Counted from the stretch's first letter, positions 44,358 through 54,109 are shown. The stretch: 64,000 nt of DNA from an uncultured Dialister sp. (GCA_900543165.1 UQQQ01000001.1:93851-157850), one strand, 5' to 3'. Numbers and translations are program-made. Notes: generated by a model from the sequence alone, not told the origin.

Positions 44358-45524
44358 ATGAAAACACATCAGAAGATACTTTCGGCAGCGATCGCCTCTC
44401 TGCTGCTGGCAGGGGCGGCAGTTCCCTCCATCGCAGATGATCTGGAGGATGAGCTGCAGGATATTCAGGGGCAGATCGATGAGTCGCGTTCTTCGCAGGA
44501 GAGCTGGCAGCAGGTCATTGAAGATGTCGCTGTCAAGCTGAAAGCCATTCAGGCAGACCTTGATGCGGCGAATGCCCGTCTGAAGAGCATCCAGGACGAG
44601 CAGGCGAAAGTGAATGCGGAGATCCGACAGACGGAGGAAGAGATCCGCAAAGCGCAGGCTTATCTGGAGCAGCGCCAGAAGGTACTGAATCTCCGTGTGC
44701 GTTCGATTTATAAATTCGGACAGCTGAATTATCTGGAAGTCATCATGGGGGCGAAAAGTTTCAGCGATTTTGCGAACCGACTGGAACTTTTGAAACGCAT
44801 CATCCAGTCTGACTATAGTCTGATTTTGGAAATTCAGGATCAGAAGGCGAAAATCGAAGCGAAGAAAGCCGAATTGGAGCAAGATCGGGCACGGCTCGAT
44901 GCATTGGCAGAAGAAGCGAAGAAGGTACAAGCCGAGGTCGCGAAGAAGAAAGCCGAGCAGCAGAGAGTCTTGGATCAGGCGAAAGCCAATAAGGCGGCGG
45001 CGGCGCAGATGGAGCAGGATCTCATTGCCCGTTCGAATGCGGTCAAAGACCTCATTCAGGAGCGCATCCGTCAGGCAGAAGCCGCAAGGCAGGCGCAGCA
45101 GGAAGAAAGCGGCGGCAGTGATGATAACTATGTTGAGGGCACGGGACAGCTTTCCTGGCCATGCAGCGGTGTCATCACGTCTCCCTACGGATATCGTACC
45201 CATCCAATTTTCGGGCGTACCATCTATCACTCGGGGATAGATATCGGTGTCGCCTATGGTACGCCGATCCATGCAGCAGACAGCGGGACGGTCATTTACT
45301 CCGGCTGGATCAGCGGCTATGGCAATGCCGTCATCATTGACCATGGCGGCGGTATGCAGACGCTGTATGGGCACAACCAGTCCCTCAATGTATCGGAAGG
45401 GCAGTCCGTGTCGAAAGGGGCAGTCATTGCCTTTGCCGGCTCGACCGGAAACTCGACGGGGCCGCACTGCCATTTCGAAGTGGAAATCAATGGGCAGGCT
45501 GTCGATCCTATGGGATATTTATGA
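44358..45524 (+). CDS. coiled-coil M23 (LytM) peptidase, FtsEX partner
   Basis: A 388-residue secreted protein: a signal peptide (MKTHQKILSAAIASLLLAGA, cleavage near residue 26), a long coiled coil (about 28-255) and a C-terminal M23 domain. It is organised like EnvC. However, the zinc ligands appear intact (HSGIDIG and GPHCHFEVE), whereas EnvC is catalytically dead, so this protein may itself cut peptidoglycan cross-links. Its position directly after ftsEX and four bases before the ctp stop/start overlap supports the pairing. Confidence 0.9.
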   Translation: MKTHQKILSAAIASLLLAGAAVPSIADDLEDELQDIQGQIDESRSSQESWQQVIEDVAVKLKAIQADLDAANARLKSIQDEQAKVNAEIRQTEEEIRKAQAYLEQRQKVLNLRVRSIYKFGQLNYLEVIMGAKSFSDFANRLELLKRIIQSDYSLILEIQDQKAKIEAKKAELEQDRARLDALAEEAKKVQAEVAKKKAEQQRVLDQAKANKAAAAQMEQDLIARSNAVKDLIQERIRQAEAARQAQQEESGGSDDNYVEGTGQLSWPCSGVITSPYGYRTHPIFGRTIYHSGIDIGVAYGTPIHAADSGTVIYSGWISGYGNAVIIDHGGGMQTLYGHNQSLNVSEGQSVSKGAVIAFAGSTGNSTGPHCHFEVEINGQAVDPMGYL

Positions 45525-46678
45525 TGAAAAAACAAATTTGGCACTATTTCAAAAACTATGCCCCCGGCTTTGCGCTGGGGGTGGTATGTACCGCATCTTT
45601 GGCTGGAGGTGCGGTATTCCGCTTTACGGATGATCCGAAGGCGCTCTTTACATTTCTGATGGATTTTCAGGAAATCAAGCAGAACTACTTCCGTCCGATA
45701 GAGGATAAGACGCTCTTTGCCGGGGCATCGCAGGGGATGTTTGCTTCTGTCGGTGATCCTTATACCATGGTTCTTTCCGGAGATGCGTATGAGTCTTTCA
45801 TGCAGAGCGCTATGGGAGAATATGGCGGGATCGGCGTCGTCATGGGGCAGGGAGAGAACACAAGGCCTGTCATTTTGAAGGTTTTCGACCATGGATCGGC
45901 GCATGAGGCGGGGCTTGCCGCCGGAGATGTGCTTCTTTCCATCGATGGGAAAGAAACGGATGCGATGGGACTTACGGGGACGGCATCGGCTGTCCGCGGA
46001 GAAAAAGGTACGACGGTAGAGATCGATGTCGAACGGAATGGTGAAGTGATGCATTTTACCGTGGAACGGTCAGAAATTTCCATGCCGACGGTGCAGAGTG
46101 TTATGGCCAGTGACGATATTGGCTACATTCATATTTTCTCCTTCGGGAAGCACACTGCGGATGATTTCCGTGACCAGCTCGCTTCCTTGAAGATCGCCGG
46201 AGCCAAGAAACTCATCATTGACGTCCGCATGAATCCGGGCGGGATGATTCATGCAGTGACTGATGTGGCCAATCAAATACTCACCAAAGGTACGGTCGTG
46301 AGCTATCACACCAAGAATGGCGAGTCAGAGTCCTATGATATCGAGGGAATCGAGACTCCTTTGCCGATGGCTGTCCTGATCGATAAGAATAGCGCGAGTG
46401 CCTCTGAGATCCTGGCCGGTGCGGTGCAGGATAAACAGGAAGGAACCATCATTGGGGAAAATTCCTATGGCAAAGGGACTGTGCAGGCGGTCTTTGATAC
46501 AGGGGAGCAGAAGGCACTCAAGATCTCTATCGCAGAGTATCGGACGCCTTCCGGGAAGACGATCGACAAGGTGGGGATCCATCCTGATGTGGAAGTCACG
46601 CAGACAGGATTTCCTTTCGATCCATCCACCGACTCTGTCTATCAGAAAGCGATCGAAGTGCTGTCCGCAGGGTGCTAA
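45521..46678 (+). CDS. ctpA: C-terminal processing peptidase, S41 family
   Basis: A 385-residue serine protease. It has an N-terminal anchor (GFALGVVCTASLAGGAVF), a PDZ domain (GEYGGIGVVMGQ to about residue 185) and an S41 catalytic domain with nucleophile Ser in KNSASASEILAG and the general-base Lys in NSYGKGTVQA. It acts outside the membrane on C-terminal tails. It overlaps the M23 peptidase gene by four bases, a common association in which the protease may control the hydrolase. Confidence 0.94.
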   Translation: MMKKQIWHYFKNYAPGFALGVVCTASLAGGAVFRFTDDPKALFTFLMDFQEIKQNYFRPIEDKTLFAGASQGMFASVGDPYTMVLSGDAYESFMQSAMGEYGGIGVVMGQGENTRPVILKVFDHGSAHEAGLAAGDVLLSIDGKETDAMGLTGTASAVRGEKGTTVEIDVERNGEVMHFTVERSEISMPTVQSVMASDDIGYIHIFSFGKHTADDFRDQLASLKIAGAKKLIIDVRMNPGGMIHAVTDVANQILTKGTVVSYHTKNGESESYDIEGIETPLPMAVLIDKNSASASEILAGAVQDKQEGTIIGENSYGKGTVQAVFDTGEQKALKISIAEYRTPSGKTIDKVGIHPDVEVTQTGFPFDPSTDSVYQKAIEVLSAGC

Positions 46679-46764
46679 ACGGTTTCCTTAGGGCATCGCT
46701 CCCGGGGAGGGCGTGAGGTCTCTGCTGCCTGGCATTGATTTTTTATAACGAATGAGGGATAGGC

Positions 46765-47130
46765 ATGGATACGATCAAACTGACTCGTATGGCCTTTTTC
46801 GGCTATCACGGTGATGAACCGGAGGAGACGAAATTGGGGCAGCGTTTTTACATCGATGTGGAGCTGCATCTTGATTTATCCAAGGTCGGAGAGACGGACT
46901 GTCTCGAAGACTCTGTGAATTATGTAGCGGTGTACCAGATGGTGAAAGAACGGGCGGAGGGCGGCCCTTACAAGCTGCTGGAACGCCTCGCCGGCGTGAT
47001 CAATGCAGATGTTCTCGCTGGTTTTCCGCTGGTGGATGAGATAACGACCACGGTACACAAGCCGGGCTCCCCCATTCCTGGGATTCTGGACGATGTATCA
47101 GTGACACTGACCAAAAAGAGAGAAAAATGA
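46765..47130 (+). CDS. folB: dihydroneopterin aldolase
   Basis: A 121-residue FolB with the N-terminal RMAFFGYHGDEPEE, the catalytic Lys-containing VHKPGSPIPG and YKLLERLAGVI. It converts dihydroneopterin to 6-hydroxymethyl-dihydropterin in folate synthesis, the substrate of folK encoded next. The two genes overlap in ATGA. It is separated from ctpA by 86 bases. Confidence 0.95.
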   Translation: MDTIKLTRMAFFGYHGDEPEETKLGQRFYIDVELHLDLSKVGETDCLEDSVNYVAVYQMVKERAEGGPYKLLERLAGVINADVLAGFPLVDEITTTVHKPGSPIPGILDDVSVTLTKKREK

Positions 47131-47630
47131 ATCAAACATATATCATTTCCCTTGGATCCAACCAAGGGAATTCGCTGGCTATTCTCCGGCAGGCGGCTCA
47201 AGCGCTCGAGGCGGCAGAGGGGCTTCATATCGAGAAGAAGTCTGCCATCTATGAGACGCTGCCTTGGGGCAAAACCGACCAGCCCGTCTTTCTGAATGCT
47301 GTCATGGAGATCAGCTGGGAAGGGCCTGCCGAAGATTTGATGGCGCTTTTGTTGTCTGTCGAAAAACAGTTCGGACGCACCCGAGACGTGCATTGGGGGC
47401 CGAGGACGCTGGATTTGGATCTGATCTACAGTGACGGCATCCGGAGTGATACCTCATTTCTTCATTTGCCGCATCCCTATTTCTGGGAGCGGCCTTTTGT
47501 GCTGGTTCCGATGGCGGATGTCTGCCCGGATTTCATGTATCAGGGGACATCCATCCTATCTCGCATTCGGACACTTCATGGAGAAAAAGAGGTCAAGCGG
47601 ACAGCGTATGGCTGGGAGGGAGAAGAATGA
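47127..47630 (+). CDS. folK: 2-amino-4-hydroxy-6-hydroxymethyldihydropteridine pyrophosphokinase
   Basis: A 167-residue HPPK with SLGSNQGNSLA at the N-terminus and the signature RDVHWGPRTLDLDLI, which carries the metal-binding Asp pair, then LPHPYFWERPFVLVP. It pyrophosphorylates hydroxymethyl-dihydropterin. No folP or folE is in the window. It overlaps mfd by four bases. Confidence 0.95.
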   Translation: MNQTYIISLGSNQGNSLAILRQAAQALEAAEGLHIEKKSAIYETLPWGKTDQPVFLNAVMEISWEGPAEDLMALLLSVEKQFGRTRDVHWGPRTLDLDLIYSDGIRSDTSFLHLPHPYFWERPFVLVPMADVCPDFMYQGTSILSRIRTLHGEKEVKRTAYGWEGEE

Positions 47631-50600
47631 CTGAAAAGATCCCGATGATCGCAGATGTGCGTGCTGCGGCTGCTGCGGCAGCGCTTCCGCCTTTTGTGAT
47701 GGATACCGCGATGGGGCCGCAGCTTGCGAAAGAGTGCGCGGCGAGGCTGTCTCATTTCTGGGAGATGGATCCTGCTTCTTCTCCGACGGTCCTGACGGGG
47801 ATCGCAAGTTCGCAGAAGGCGCTGGCGCTCTCGGCGGCCATGCAGTCTTTCGGGACGGCCATCGTCGTCGTGCCCGAGCAGAAGGATATTTTCCGTTGGG
47901 AAGAAGACCTCGCTTTCTTCCTGCCGGAGACGCCTGTTTATTCCTTTCCGCTCGTCGAAGAGACCGGCTTTCAGGTGACATTCTCCAGTACGGAGCGGTT
48001 GCGTGACCGAATGCGGACGTTGGGAGCCATGCTGACAGGAAGACCGGGCATTATCCTTGCTACGGCCGTGGAAGCGGCGCAGAAGGTGGTCAGTCCGTCG
48101 CAACTGGAGGAGAGGGCACTCCGGATTTCTAGCGGAGAGGAAATCGGATGGGACGCTTTGCAGGAGAAACTGACGTCTGCCGGCTATGAACGGGTGGATC
48201 AGGTCGAGCGCTGCGGCCATTTTGCGGTGCGCGGTGATATCATCGACATTTTCCCTATCAATGAAGAGCATCCCGTCCGCATCGAGCTTTTCGATGACGA
48301 GGTCGACAGCGTGCGGCTTTTTGACGAAGATACGCAGCGCTCGATCGAAGACAGAAAGTCGCAGGTTTTCCTGCCGCTTGACGGAAAGGGCGGGGGAGAG
48401 GCGCTTGTCTTCTCCTACCTTTCGAAGGCGCTTGTCTTTTATGATGAACCGCAGCGGTGCGAAGAATCGCTGAAACGATACTTCAAGGAAGATGCCGCGC
48501 ATAAAAAGACGGCGCTATCTTGGAAAGAGGTCATCGGAGAAGCGCGCAAGGCGAAGAATAAGGAAATCGTATGCAGCCTGCTCAAGAGAAAACTGACAGG
48601 CTTTGATACGGAGCGAGATGTGGCGTGGCAGGGGCACACCATGACGAATTATCAGCGGCAGATCCCGATCTTCATGGAGGATCTTAAAAATCTGCTCGCG
48701 AAGGGATGGAAAGTCCTCTCTCTCGCGCCCCGTCCCTCGGAGGAAAGGGAGCTTTCTGCCCTGTTTTCTGATTTCCATATCCCGCAGAGTCGTACGCTGG
48801 AGGCGGGGAAGGTCACGCTGATACATGGTCTTCTTTCGGAAGGTTTTGAACTCACCGATGATTCACTGGCTGTCATCACAGCAGGAGATGTACTGGGGAA
48901 GCAGAAGGTGCGCCGCGTGCGTTCCGGCCCGAAGGGGAAGCAGATCCGCTATTTCTCAGATCTGAATCCCGGCGACTATGTCGTACAGGCCACGCATGGC
49001 ATTGGTAAGTACCTCGGGATCCGTACCATCGAGCTTTCCGGCATTCACAGGGACTATATCACGATCCAGTATGCGGGTAATGACAAACTCTATCTTCCTG
49101 TCGAAAAGATCTCGTCGCTGGAAAAATATATCGGTCCGGAAGGGGAAACGCCGAAGCTCCATGATATGGGGAGCAGCGCGTGGACGAAGGTGCGGGCGAA
49201 GGCGAAAAAGTCCATCGAGGAACTGGCAGAAAAGCTGCTTGACGTCTATGCGAAGCGTGAGATCACGCAGGGGATCGCTTTTGCTCCGGATACGGCCGAG
49301 CAGCGTGAATTCGAAGATACATTCCCCTATGTAGAAACGACAGATCAGCTCCTCGCGATCGATGCCATCAAAAAGGCGATGGAAAAACCGATGCCGATGG
49401 ATATGCTCCTGTGCGGAGATGTGGGCTTTGGCAAGACGGAAGTCGCGATACGCGCGGTCTTCAAATGCATCATGTCCGGCTATCAGGCTTTCGTCCTTTG
49501 TCCGACGACAGTCCTCGCGGAGCAGCATTATAAGAATTTCAAGGAACGGATGGAAAACTTCGGTGTCCGTCTGGCAGTATTGAACCGTTTCACGACTGCA
49601 AAGGAAAAGAACCGCATCTATCAGGAGATGGAAAGCGGCACGCTGGATGTGGTCATCGGTACCCATGCGGTGCTCAATAAGAAGGTGCATCCAAAGAAGC
49701 TCGGGCTTCTTGTCGTCGATGAAGAGCAGCGCTTCGGTGTCGTGCAGAAGGAGAAGTGGAAATCTCTGGCATCCGGCATCGATGTGCTGACACTGTCTGC
49801 GACACCGATTCCCCGCACTCTTCATATGAGCCTCACCGGCGTCCGCGATATGGTGACGATCACGACACCGCCATCGAATCGCCATGCCATCCAGACGTAT
49901 GTGACGGAGTATGATGACTCTATCGTCAAAGATGCCATTCTTCGTGAAAAAGAGCGAGGCGGGCAGACATTCTTCGTATACAACCGCATCGAAACGATCG
50001 GCGCGATGGAAGACCATCTGCGAAGCATTCTTCCCGAAGATGTGACCATCGGCATCGCCTACGGGCGCATGGAAGGCCGGCAGCTCGAAAAGGTCATGCT
50101 CGATTTCTATCAGGGAAAGTATGACGTCCTCCTCTGCACGACGCTCATCGAGAATGGACTCGACCAGCCGAATGCGAACACCATGCTTGTCTATGACGCT
50201 GACCGTCTGGGGCTTTCACAGATCTATCAGATGCGCGGGCGTGTCGGACGTTCCGATAAGATCGCCCGGGCGTGGTTCTTCTACCGACGGGGGAAGGTGC
50301 TTTCCGAAGTGGCAGAAAAAAGACTGGATACGATCCGTGAATTCACCGAGCTGGGAAGCGGCTTCAAAGTCGCGATGCGGGATCTGGAAATCCGCGGTGC
50401 CGGAAATCTTCTCGGGAGAGAGCAGCATGGCAATATCGCCAGCATCGGCTTTGCGGCCTACTGCTCCATGCTCGAAGAAGCGGTGGAACGACTGCGCGCG
50501 CTCCGTGAAAACCGGCCTGTCCCGAAGAAGCTGCCGAATACGACGATCGAGTTCCGTCAGGATGCCTATCTTGACAGCGGATATATCGCCAATCAGGAAC

Positions 50601-50989
50601 AGAAGATGGAGATCTATCGACGCTTGGCTGCGATCGAAGATGAGAAATTACTCACTGATCTCGTCGATGAGGTGATCGATCGCTTCGGTACGCCAAGCAA
50701 GCCGGCGGAGAAACTCTTCCGTATCTCGGAGATCCGTGTGAAAGCACGTCATCTGGGGATCGGAAGTATTCTCGATGAAGGGGACAGCCTCCTTGTCACA
50801 TGGGCGGATGAAAGCTTCATGCAGGGCTGGGATCCGATGAAGCTGCCGAAGACATGGCTCCCGTATCTGAAATTCCTTCCGGGATCTCCGGCCAAGCTCC
50901 GTATCCATAAGGCACTTATCAAAGGGACAATGACAGACTGGATGGCTGACTTCATGGATGAGCTGAAAAGGGAAACAGGGAAACAATGA
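47627..50989 (+). CDS. mfd: transcription-repair coupling factor Mfd
   Basis: A 1120-residue protein of usual Mfd length. The UvrB-homology part is at the N-terminus, the RNA-polymerase-interacting domain follows (NPGDYVVQATHGIGKYLG), and the RecG-like translocase shows Walker A GDVGFGKTEVA, DEEQRFGV, and motif VI with QMRGRVGRSD. It removes stalled RNA polymerase and recruits UvrAB. Located after folK, as part of one long co-directional run from csaB. Confidence 0.96.
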   Translation: MTEKIPMIADVRAAAAAAALPPFVMDTAMGPQLAKECAARLSHFWEMDPASSPTVLTGIASSQKALALSAAMQSFGTAIVVVPEQKDIFRWEEDLAFFLPETPVYSFPLVEETGFQVTFSSTERLRDRMRTLGAMLTGRPGIILATAVEAAQKVVSPSQLEERALRISSGEEIGWDALQEKLTSAGYERVDQVERCGHFAVRGDIIDIFPINEEHPVRIELFDDEVDSVRLFDEDTQRSIEDRKSQVFLPLDGKGGGEALVFSYLSKALVFYDEPQRCEESLKRYFKEDAAHKKTALSWKEVIGEARKAKNKEIVCSLLKRKLTGFDTERDVAWQGHTMTNYQRQIPIFMEDLKNLLAKGWKVLSLAPRPSEERELSALFSDFHIPQSRTLEAGKVTLIHGLLSEGFELTDDSLAVITAGDVLGKQKVRRVRSGPKGKQIRYFSDLNPGDYVVQATHGIGKYLGIRTIELSGIHRDYITIQYAGNDKLYLPVEKISSLEKYIGPEGETPKLHDMGSSAWTKVRAKAKKSIEELAEKLLDVYAKREITQGIAFAPDTAEQREFEDTFPYVETTDQLLAIDAIKKAMEKPMPMDMLLCGDVGFGKTEVAIRAVFKCIMSGYQAFVLCPTTVLAEQHYKNFKERMENFGVRLAVLNRFTTAKEKNRIYQEMESGTLDVVIGTHAVLNKKVHPKKLGLLVVDEEQRFGVVQKEKWKSLASGIDVLTLSATPIPRTLHMSLTGVRDMVTITTPPSNRHAIQTYVTEYDDSIVKDAILREKERGGQTFFVYNRIETIGAMEDHLRSILPEDVTIGIAYGRMEGRQLEKVMLDFYQGKYDVLLCTTLIENGLDQPNANTMLVYDADRLGLSQIYQMRGRVGRSDKIARAWFFYRRGKVLSEVAEKRLDTIREFTELGSGFKVAMRDLEIRGAGNLLGREQHGNIASIGFAAYCSMLEEAVERLRALRENRPVPKKLPNTTIEFRQDAYLDSGYIANQEQKMEIYRRLAAIEDEKLLTDLVDEVIDRFGTPSKPAEKLFRISEIRVKARHLGIGSILDEGDSLLVTWADESFMQGWDPMKLPKTWLPYLKFLPGSPAKLRIHKALIKGTMTDWMADFMDELKRETGKQ

Positions 50990-51155
50990 CCATGACCGGA
51001 TCTGTTTTTCCGCTGTCTTTCACACAGCTTTCTCACGGAACACATTCCATGAAACGAATTGACCTTTACAATTTCGCTTAAATCTGATATGACTATATAG
51101 TAATGCTTGCGGGAGTCCATCTCGCAGGAAGTCATATGTTGCAAAAAGGTGAAAC

Positions 51156-52757
51156 ATGCGTAAAAATTCTTTTATTCAAGGGGCATTGATTCTGACCATT
51201 GCCGGGATCATTGTCAAATTCATCGGCGCTTTCAGCCGCATTTACCTTTCGCGCCTTTTGGGCGGGGAGGGGATCGGGCTGTATCAGATGGCATATCCGA
51301 TCTACCTGCTCTGTCTTTCCGTTTCTTCTGCGGGACTGCCGGTCGCGATTTCCATCATGGTCGCGGAAAGAAATGCGGTGAATGACTACTTCGGCGGGCA
51401 GAAAGTCTTCCGCATTTCTATGATCGCGCTCATCATGACGGGGGTCTTCTTCAGCGGTCTGCTCTTCTTCGGTGCACAGTGGCTGGTCGATACCGGCATC
51501 GTGCGTGACCAGAGAGCGTACTGGTCGCTCTTGGCCCTTTCTCCGGCGGTTTTCTGCGCGACGCTGCTCGCGACGCTGCGCGGGTATTTCCAGGGGCTGC
51601 AGCTGATGACGCCGACGGCGGTCTCGCAGATCTTGGAACAGGTCGTTCGCGTGGTGACGATGATCGCTTTCGCGGTCATCCTCTTGCCGTATGGCCTCGA
51701 GTACGGAGCTGCGGGCGCCACGCTGGGCGCAGCGCCGGGCGCTTTTATGGGGATCCTTGTCCTGATCGGTTTCTACTATATGACAAGAAACTGGCGCAAA
51801 GAGCTGGCCTCTGAGCAGGATGCTTCCATCAAGCCGCAGAGTGCGATGGCCATCATCAAAAGACTGCTGATCCTTGCCATTCCGGTGTCTCTCGCGAATA
51901 TCATGCTGCCGATCGTTTCGAATATCGACCTGCTGATCGTGCCGCGTCGTCTGGAAGTGGCAGGATTTGCTGTCGAAGAAGCGACGACACTCTTCGGCTA
52001 TCTGACAGGCATGGCAACGGCGCTCGTCAATATGCCGACCATCGTGACGGCGTCTCTGGCAGCCAGTCTGGTGCCGGTCATTTCAGAAGCCATCGCGCAG
52101 AAGAAGGATGATGTCGTCATGACGCGTACCGATACGGCGATGCGTCTGGCCAATCTCATCACCATCCCTGCTTTCATCGGGATGTGTGTCATCGCGACTC
52201 CGATCTCCGACATGCTGTATGCGACCCGCGATGCAGGCCCGTGTATCGCGGTCATGAGCTTTGGCGTCTTCCTTCTCGGCGTGCAGCAGGTCACGACAGG
52301 CGTGCTGCAGGGGATGGGGAAGACCGCCATTCCATTCCTGAACATGGTCGCTTCGGCCTGTGTGAAAGTCTTCCTCTCTTGGAATCTCACCGCCATTCCG
52401 GCGTGGGGCGTACTCGGCGCTGCATGGGCGACGAATGCGGACTTCGGCGTGGCTGCTGTTTTGAATCTGATTTTCCTCTATAAGTACAGACGCTATACGA
52501 TGGATATCCTCCATACCGTGAAGCTTTTCATCGCTGCTGGCATCATGGGCGCTGTCGTACTCGGCGTGTATCACGCGGCGTTCACCCTGATTCACAGCAA
52601 TACTCTTTCGACACTCGCTTCCATTGCCGTCGGCGGCGTGGTCTACCTCGTAGCCATCGTCGTCATCCGTGCCGTCAAGCCGGAAGATGTACAGGGTGTG
52701 CCGAAGATCGGCCCTAAGCTCGCAGCAATGGTTTCCCGCATGAGCTTTGGGAAGTGA
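51156..52757 (+). CDS. SpoVB/MurJ-like polysaccharide flippase (MOP superfamily)
   Basis: A 533-residue protein with about fourteen hydrophobic spans. The start (GALILTIAGIIVKFIGAFSRIYLSRLLGGEGIGLYQMAYPIY in part) matches SpoVB-type exporters: an early basic residue, the GAFSRIYLS helix and GEGIGLYQMA. Such proteins flip lipid-linked cell-wall or polysaccharide precursors. The gene is commonly labelled stage V sporulation protein B, but no sporulation genes are nearby, so envelope polymer export is likelier. It begins 166 bases after mfd. Confidence 0.85.
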   Translation: MRKNSFIQGALILTIAGIIVKFIGAFSRIYLSRLLGGEGIGLYQMAYPIYLLCLSVSSAGLPVAISIMVAERNAVNDYFGGQKVFRISMIALIMTGVFFSGLLFFGAQWLVDTGIVRDQRAYWSLLALSPAVFCATLLATLRGYFQGLQLMTPTAVSQILEQVVRVVTMIAFAVILLPYGLEYGAAGATLGAAPGAFMGILVLIGFYYMTRNWRKELASEQDASIKPQSAMAIIKRLLILAIPVSLANIMLPIVSNIDLLIVPRRLEVAGFAVEEATTLFGYLTGMATALVNMPTIVTASLAASLVPVISEAIAQKKDDVVMTRTDTAMRLANLITIPAFIGMCVIATPISDMLYATRDAGPCIAVMSFGVFLLGVQQVTTGVLQGMGKTAIPFLNMVASACVKVFLSWNLTAIPAWGVLGAAWATNADFGVAAVLNLIFLYKYRRYTMDILHTVKLFIAAGIMGAVVLGVYHAAFTLIHSNTLSTLASIAVGGVVYLVAIVVIRAVKPEDVQGVPKIGPKLAAMVSRMSFGK

Positions 52758-52965
52758 CTAGTGGCTAGGGACTGGTAGCTAGGGATTAGGATATGTTTCC
52801 CGCATAGCAGCCAGCCACAACTTATTTTCATTCCATCAAACAGCAAAAAAGGCCATGGATCATATCGCAATGCGATACAATCTATGGTCTTTTTGATTTC
52901 GAAAAAAGCAGAATGTGAGATCCTAATCCCTAATCCCTAATCCCTAGTCACCAGTCACTCAAAAC
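52758..52965. repeat. intergenic repeat module, copy 1
   Basis: Stretches of GGGATTAGG/CCTAATCCC words and CTAGTCACCAGTCACT, enclosing CTTATTTTCATTCCATCAAA and GCAGAATGTGAGATCCTAATC. The same order of words returns at 53868-54040, on the other side of lexA. It encloses a terminator. Confidence 0.7.
52845..52895. terminator. bidirectional terminator between the flippase gene and lexA
   Basis: AAAAAGGCCATGGAT and ATCTATGGTCTTTTT pair around an inner CGC-AAT-GCG hairpin, with A/T tracts on both sides, between convergent genes. Confidence 0.75.
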
Positions 52966-53592
52966 TCACATATGCCGGTAGAGGCCGATGACTTTGCCGC
53001 GGATGATGACTTCTTTCGCGATGATCGGCTGGTATTCATCATTTTCCGGCTGCAGACGGATGTGATCTTCTTCTTTGTAGAAGCGCTTCACGGTCGCATC
53101 TTCATTGCCGACAAGTGCGACTACGATGTCGCCATCCTGCGCATCATCCTGCTCGGAGACGATGAGGTAGTCGCCTTCGTGGATGCCCGCATTGATCATG
53201 CTGTCGCCGCGAACGATCAGCATGAAGCAGTTGTTATCCTTGCCGATGAGTTCGGCCGGCAGGGGATAGACGGACTCCGTGTGTTCATCCGCAGTGATCG
53301 GTTCGCCTGCACGGACGGCTCCGACGAGCGGCATCGGGATCATCTTCTTACGGCGCCAGGTGTCAGCCACGACTTCGATCGCGCGCGAGGAGTCAGGATT
53401 CTTGCGGATGGCACCTTTGAATTCCAGACGCTTCAGATAATTGTGTACGGTGGACGTCGAGCGCAGACCGACCGCTTCTCCAATCTCACGGACAGTCGGA
53501 GGAAAGCCGCTGTCCCAGATCTTCTGACGGATAAATTCCAAGATCGATTTCTCGCGTGTGGTCAGTTCATTCGGATTGTTTCTTTTTCGCAT
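52966..53592 (-). CDS. lexA: SOS repressor LexA
   Basis: A 208-residue repressor-protease. The N-terminal winged helix-turn-helix (FPPTVREIGEAVGLRSTSTVHNYL in part) is followed by the self-cleavage site Ala-Gly in GAVRAGEP, the catalytic Ser in RGDSMINAG and Lys in ATVKRFY. The frame is open further upstream, but the extension runs into the palindromic element. MRKRNNPNELTTREK at 53592 has GGAAGG eight bases upstream. It represses DNA-damage genes until RecA triggers cleavage. Confidence 0.96.
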   Translation of the reverse strand: MRKRNNPNELTTREKSILEFIRQKIWDSGFPPTVREIGEAVGLRSTSTVHNYLKRLEFKGAIRKNPDSSRAIEVVADTWRRKKMIPMPLVGAVRAGEPITADEHTESVYPLPAELIGKDNNCFMLIVRGDSMINAGIHEGDYLIVSEQDDAQDGDIVVALVGNEDATVKRFYKEEDHIRLQPENDEYQPIIAKEVIIRGKVIGLYRHM

Positions 53593-53620
53593 GGTGAGGT
53601 CCTTCCTTTGATGATTTCTA

Positions 53621-53781
53621 GGGAAACACTGATTCAATCATTGTCAGATTTTACTCTTGAATTTTTATACATGGCGAGGAATAGCCTGACGAGAATAGCG
53701 AGCTATTTAAGGAAGGCTATGACGAAGTTATGTATAAAAATTTTTGTGGGATCTGATTCTGTGATTGAATCAGCGTTTCCC
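53621..53781. mobile_element. palindromic MITE-like element, full copy in the lexA leader
   Basis: Ends are GGGAAACACTGATTCAATCA and TGATTGAATCAGCGTTTCCC. Inside lie ATTTTTATACAT and ATGTATAAAAAT, and TAGCGAGCTATTTAAGGA, the reverse of the centre of the copy at 8972. One flank is TA, the other TC. It stands between the lexA promoter and start codon. The remainder of the 53593-54109 gap holds the promoter and repeat module copy 2. Confidence 0.8.
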
Positions 53782-53800
53782 TCACTCTCAACTTGTCTCT

Positions 53801-53838
53801 ATTATACCTTATTTTTGAGAAAATGGAAACATTTGTTT
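53801..53838 (-). promoter_or_regulatory. lexA promoter and possible LexA operator
   Basis: On the minus strand a perfect TATAAT (plus 53801-53806), a 17-base spacer and TTTCCA (53824-53829). The palindrome AAACA-TT-TGTTT (53827-53838) overlaps the -35 edge and resembles Gram-positive SOS boxes of the GAACRNRYGTTC type, imperfectly. Confidence 0.55.
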
Positions 53839-53867
53839 ATTAGAATCCTTGTTTGGAATAGAAGATA

Positions 53868-54040
53868 GCGACTAGGGATTAGTAGCTGGGGATTAGGAGT
53901 TTTTCCTCGCAAAGCACCCAGATACGACTTATTTTTATTCCATCAAAAAAGCTGAATGTGAGATCCTAATCCCTAATCCCTGGCCACTTTCCGCTTTTCC
54001 CAGGCACCGGTCACTGGCTACGCCTTCCTTCTTTCTCTGG
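53868..54040. repeat. intergenic repeat module, copy 2
   Basis: Shares with copy 1 the words AGGGATTAG, ACTTATTTTTATTCCATCAAA, GAATGTGAGATCCTAATCCC and a closing CACTGGCTA/CACTAG-type tract, but lacks the terminator insert. Confidence 0.7.
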
Positions 54041-54109
54041 CATTCCCTTTCCTCATCCATTATAATAATGAATAAAGAATTTCACGTATTCCTAAGAAGG
54101 AGGATATGA

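Noticed and set aside
52900..52970. CRISPR array or telomere-like repeat
   Set aside because: The CCCTAATC words are short, directly adjoining and irregular, with no constant spacer length and no cas genes.
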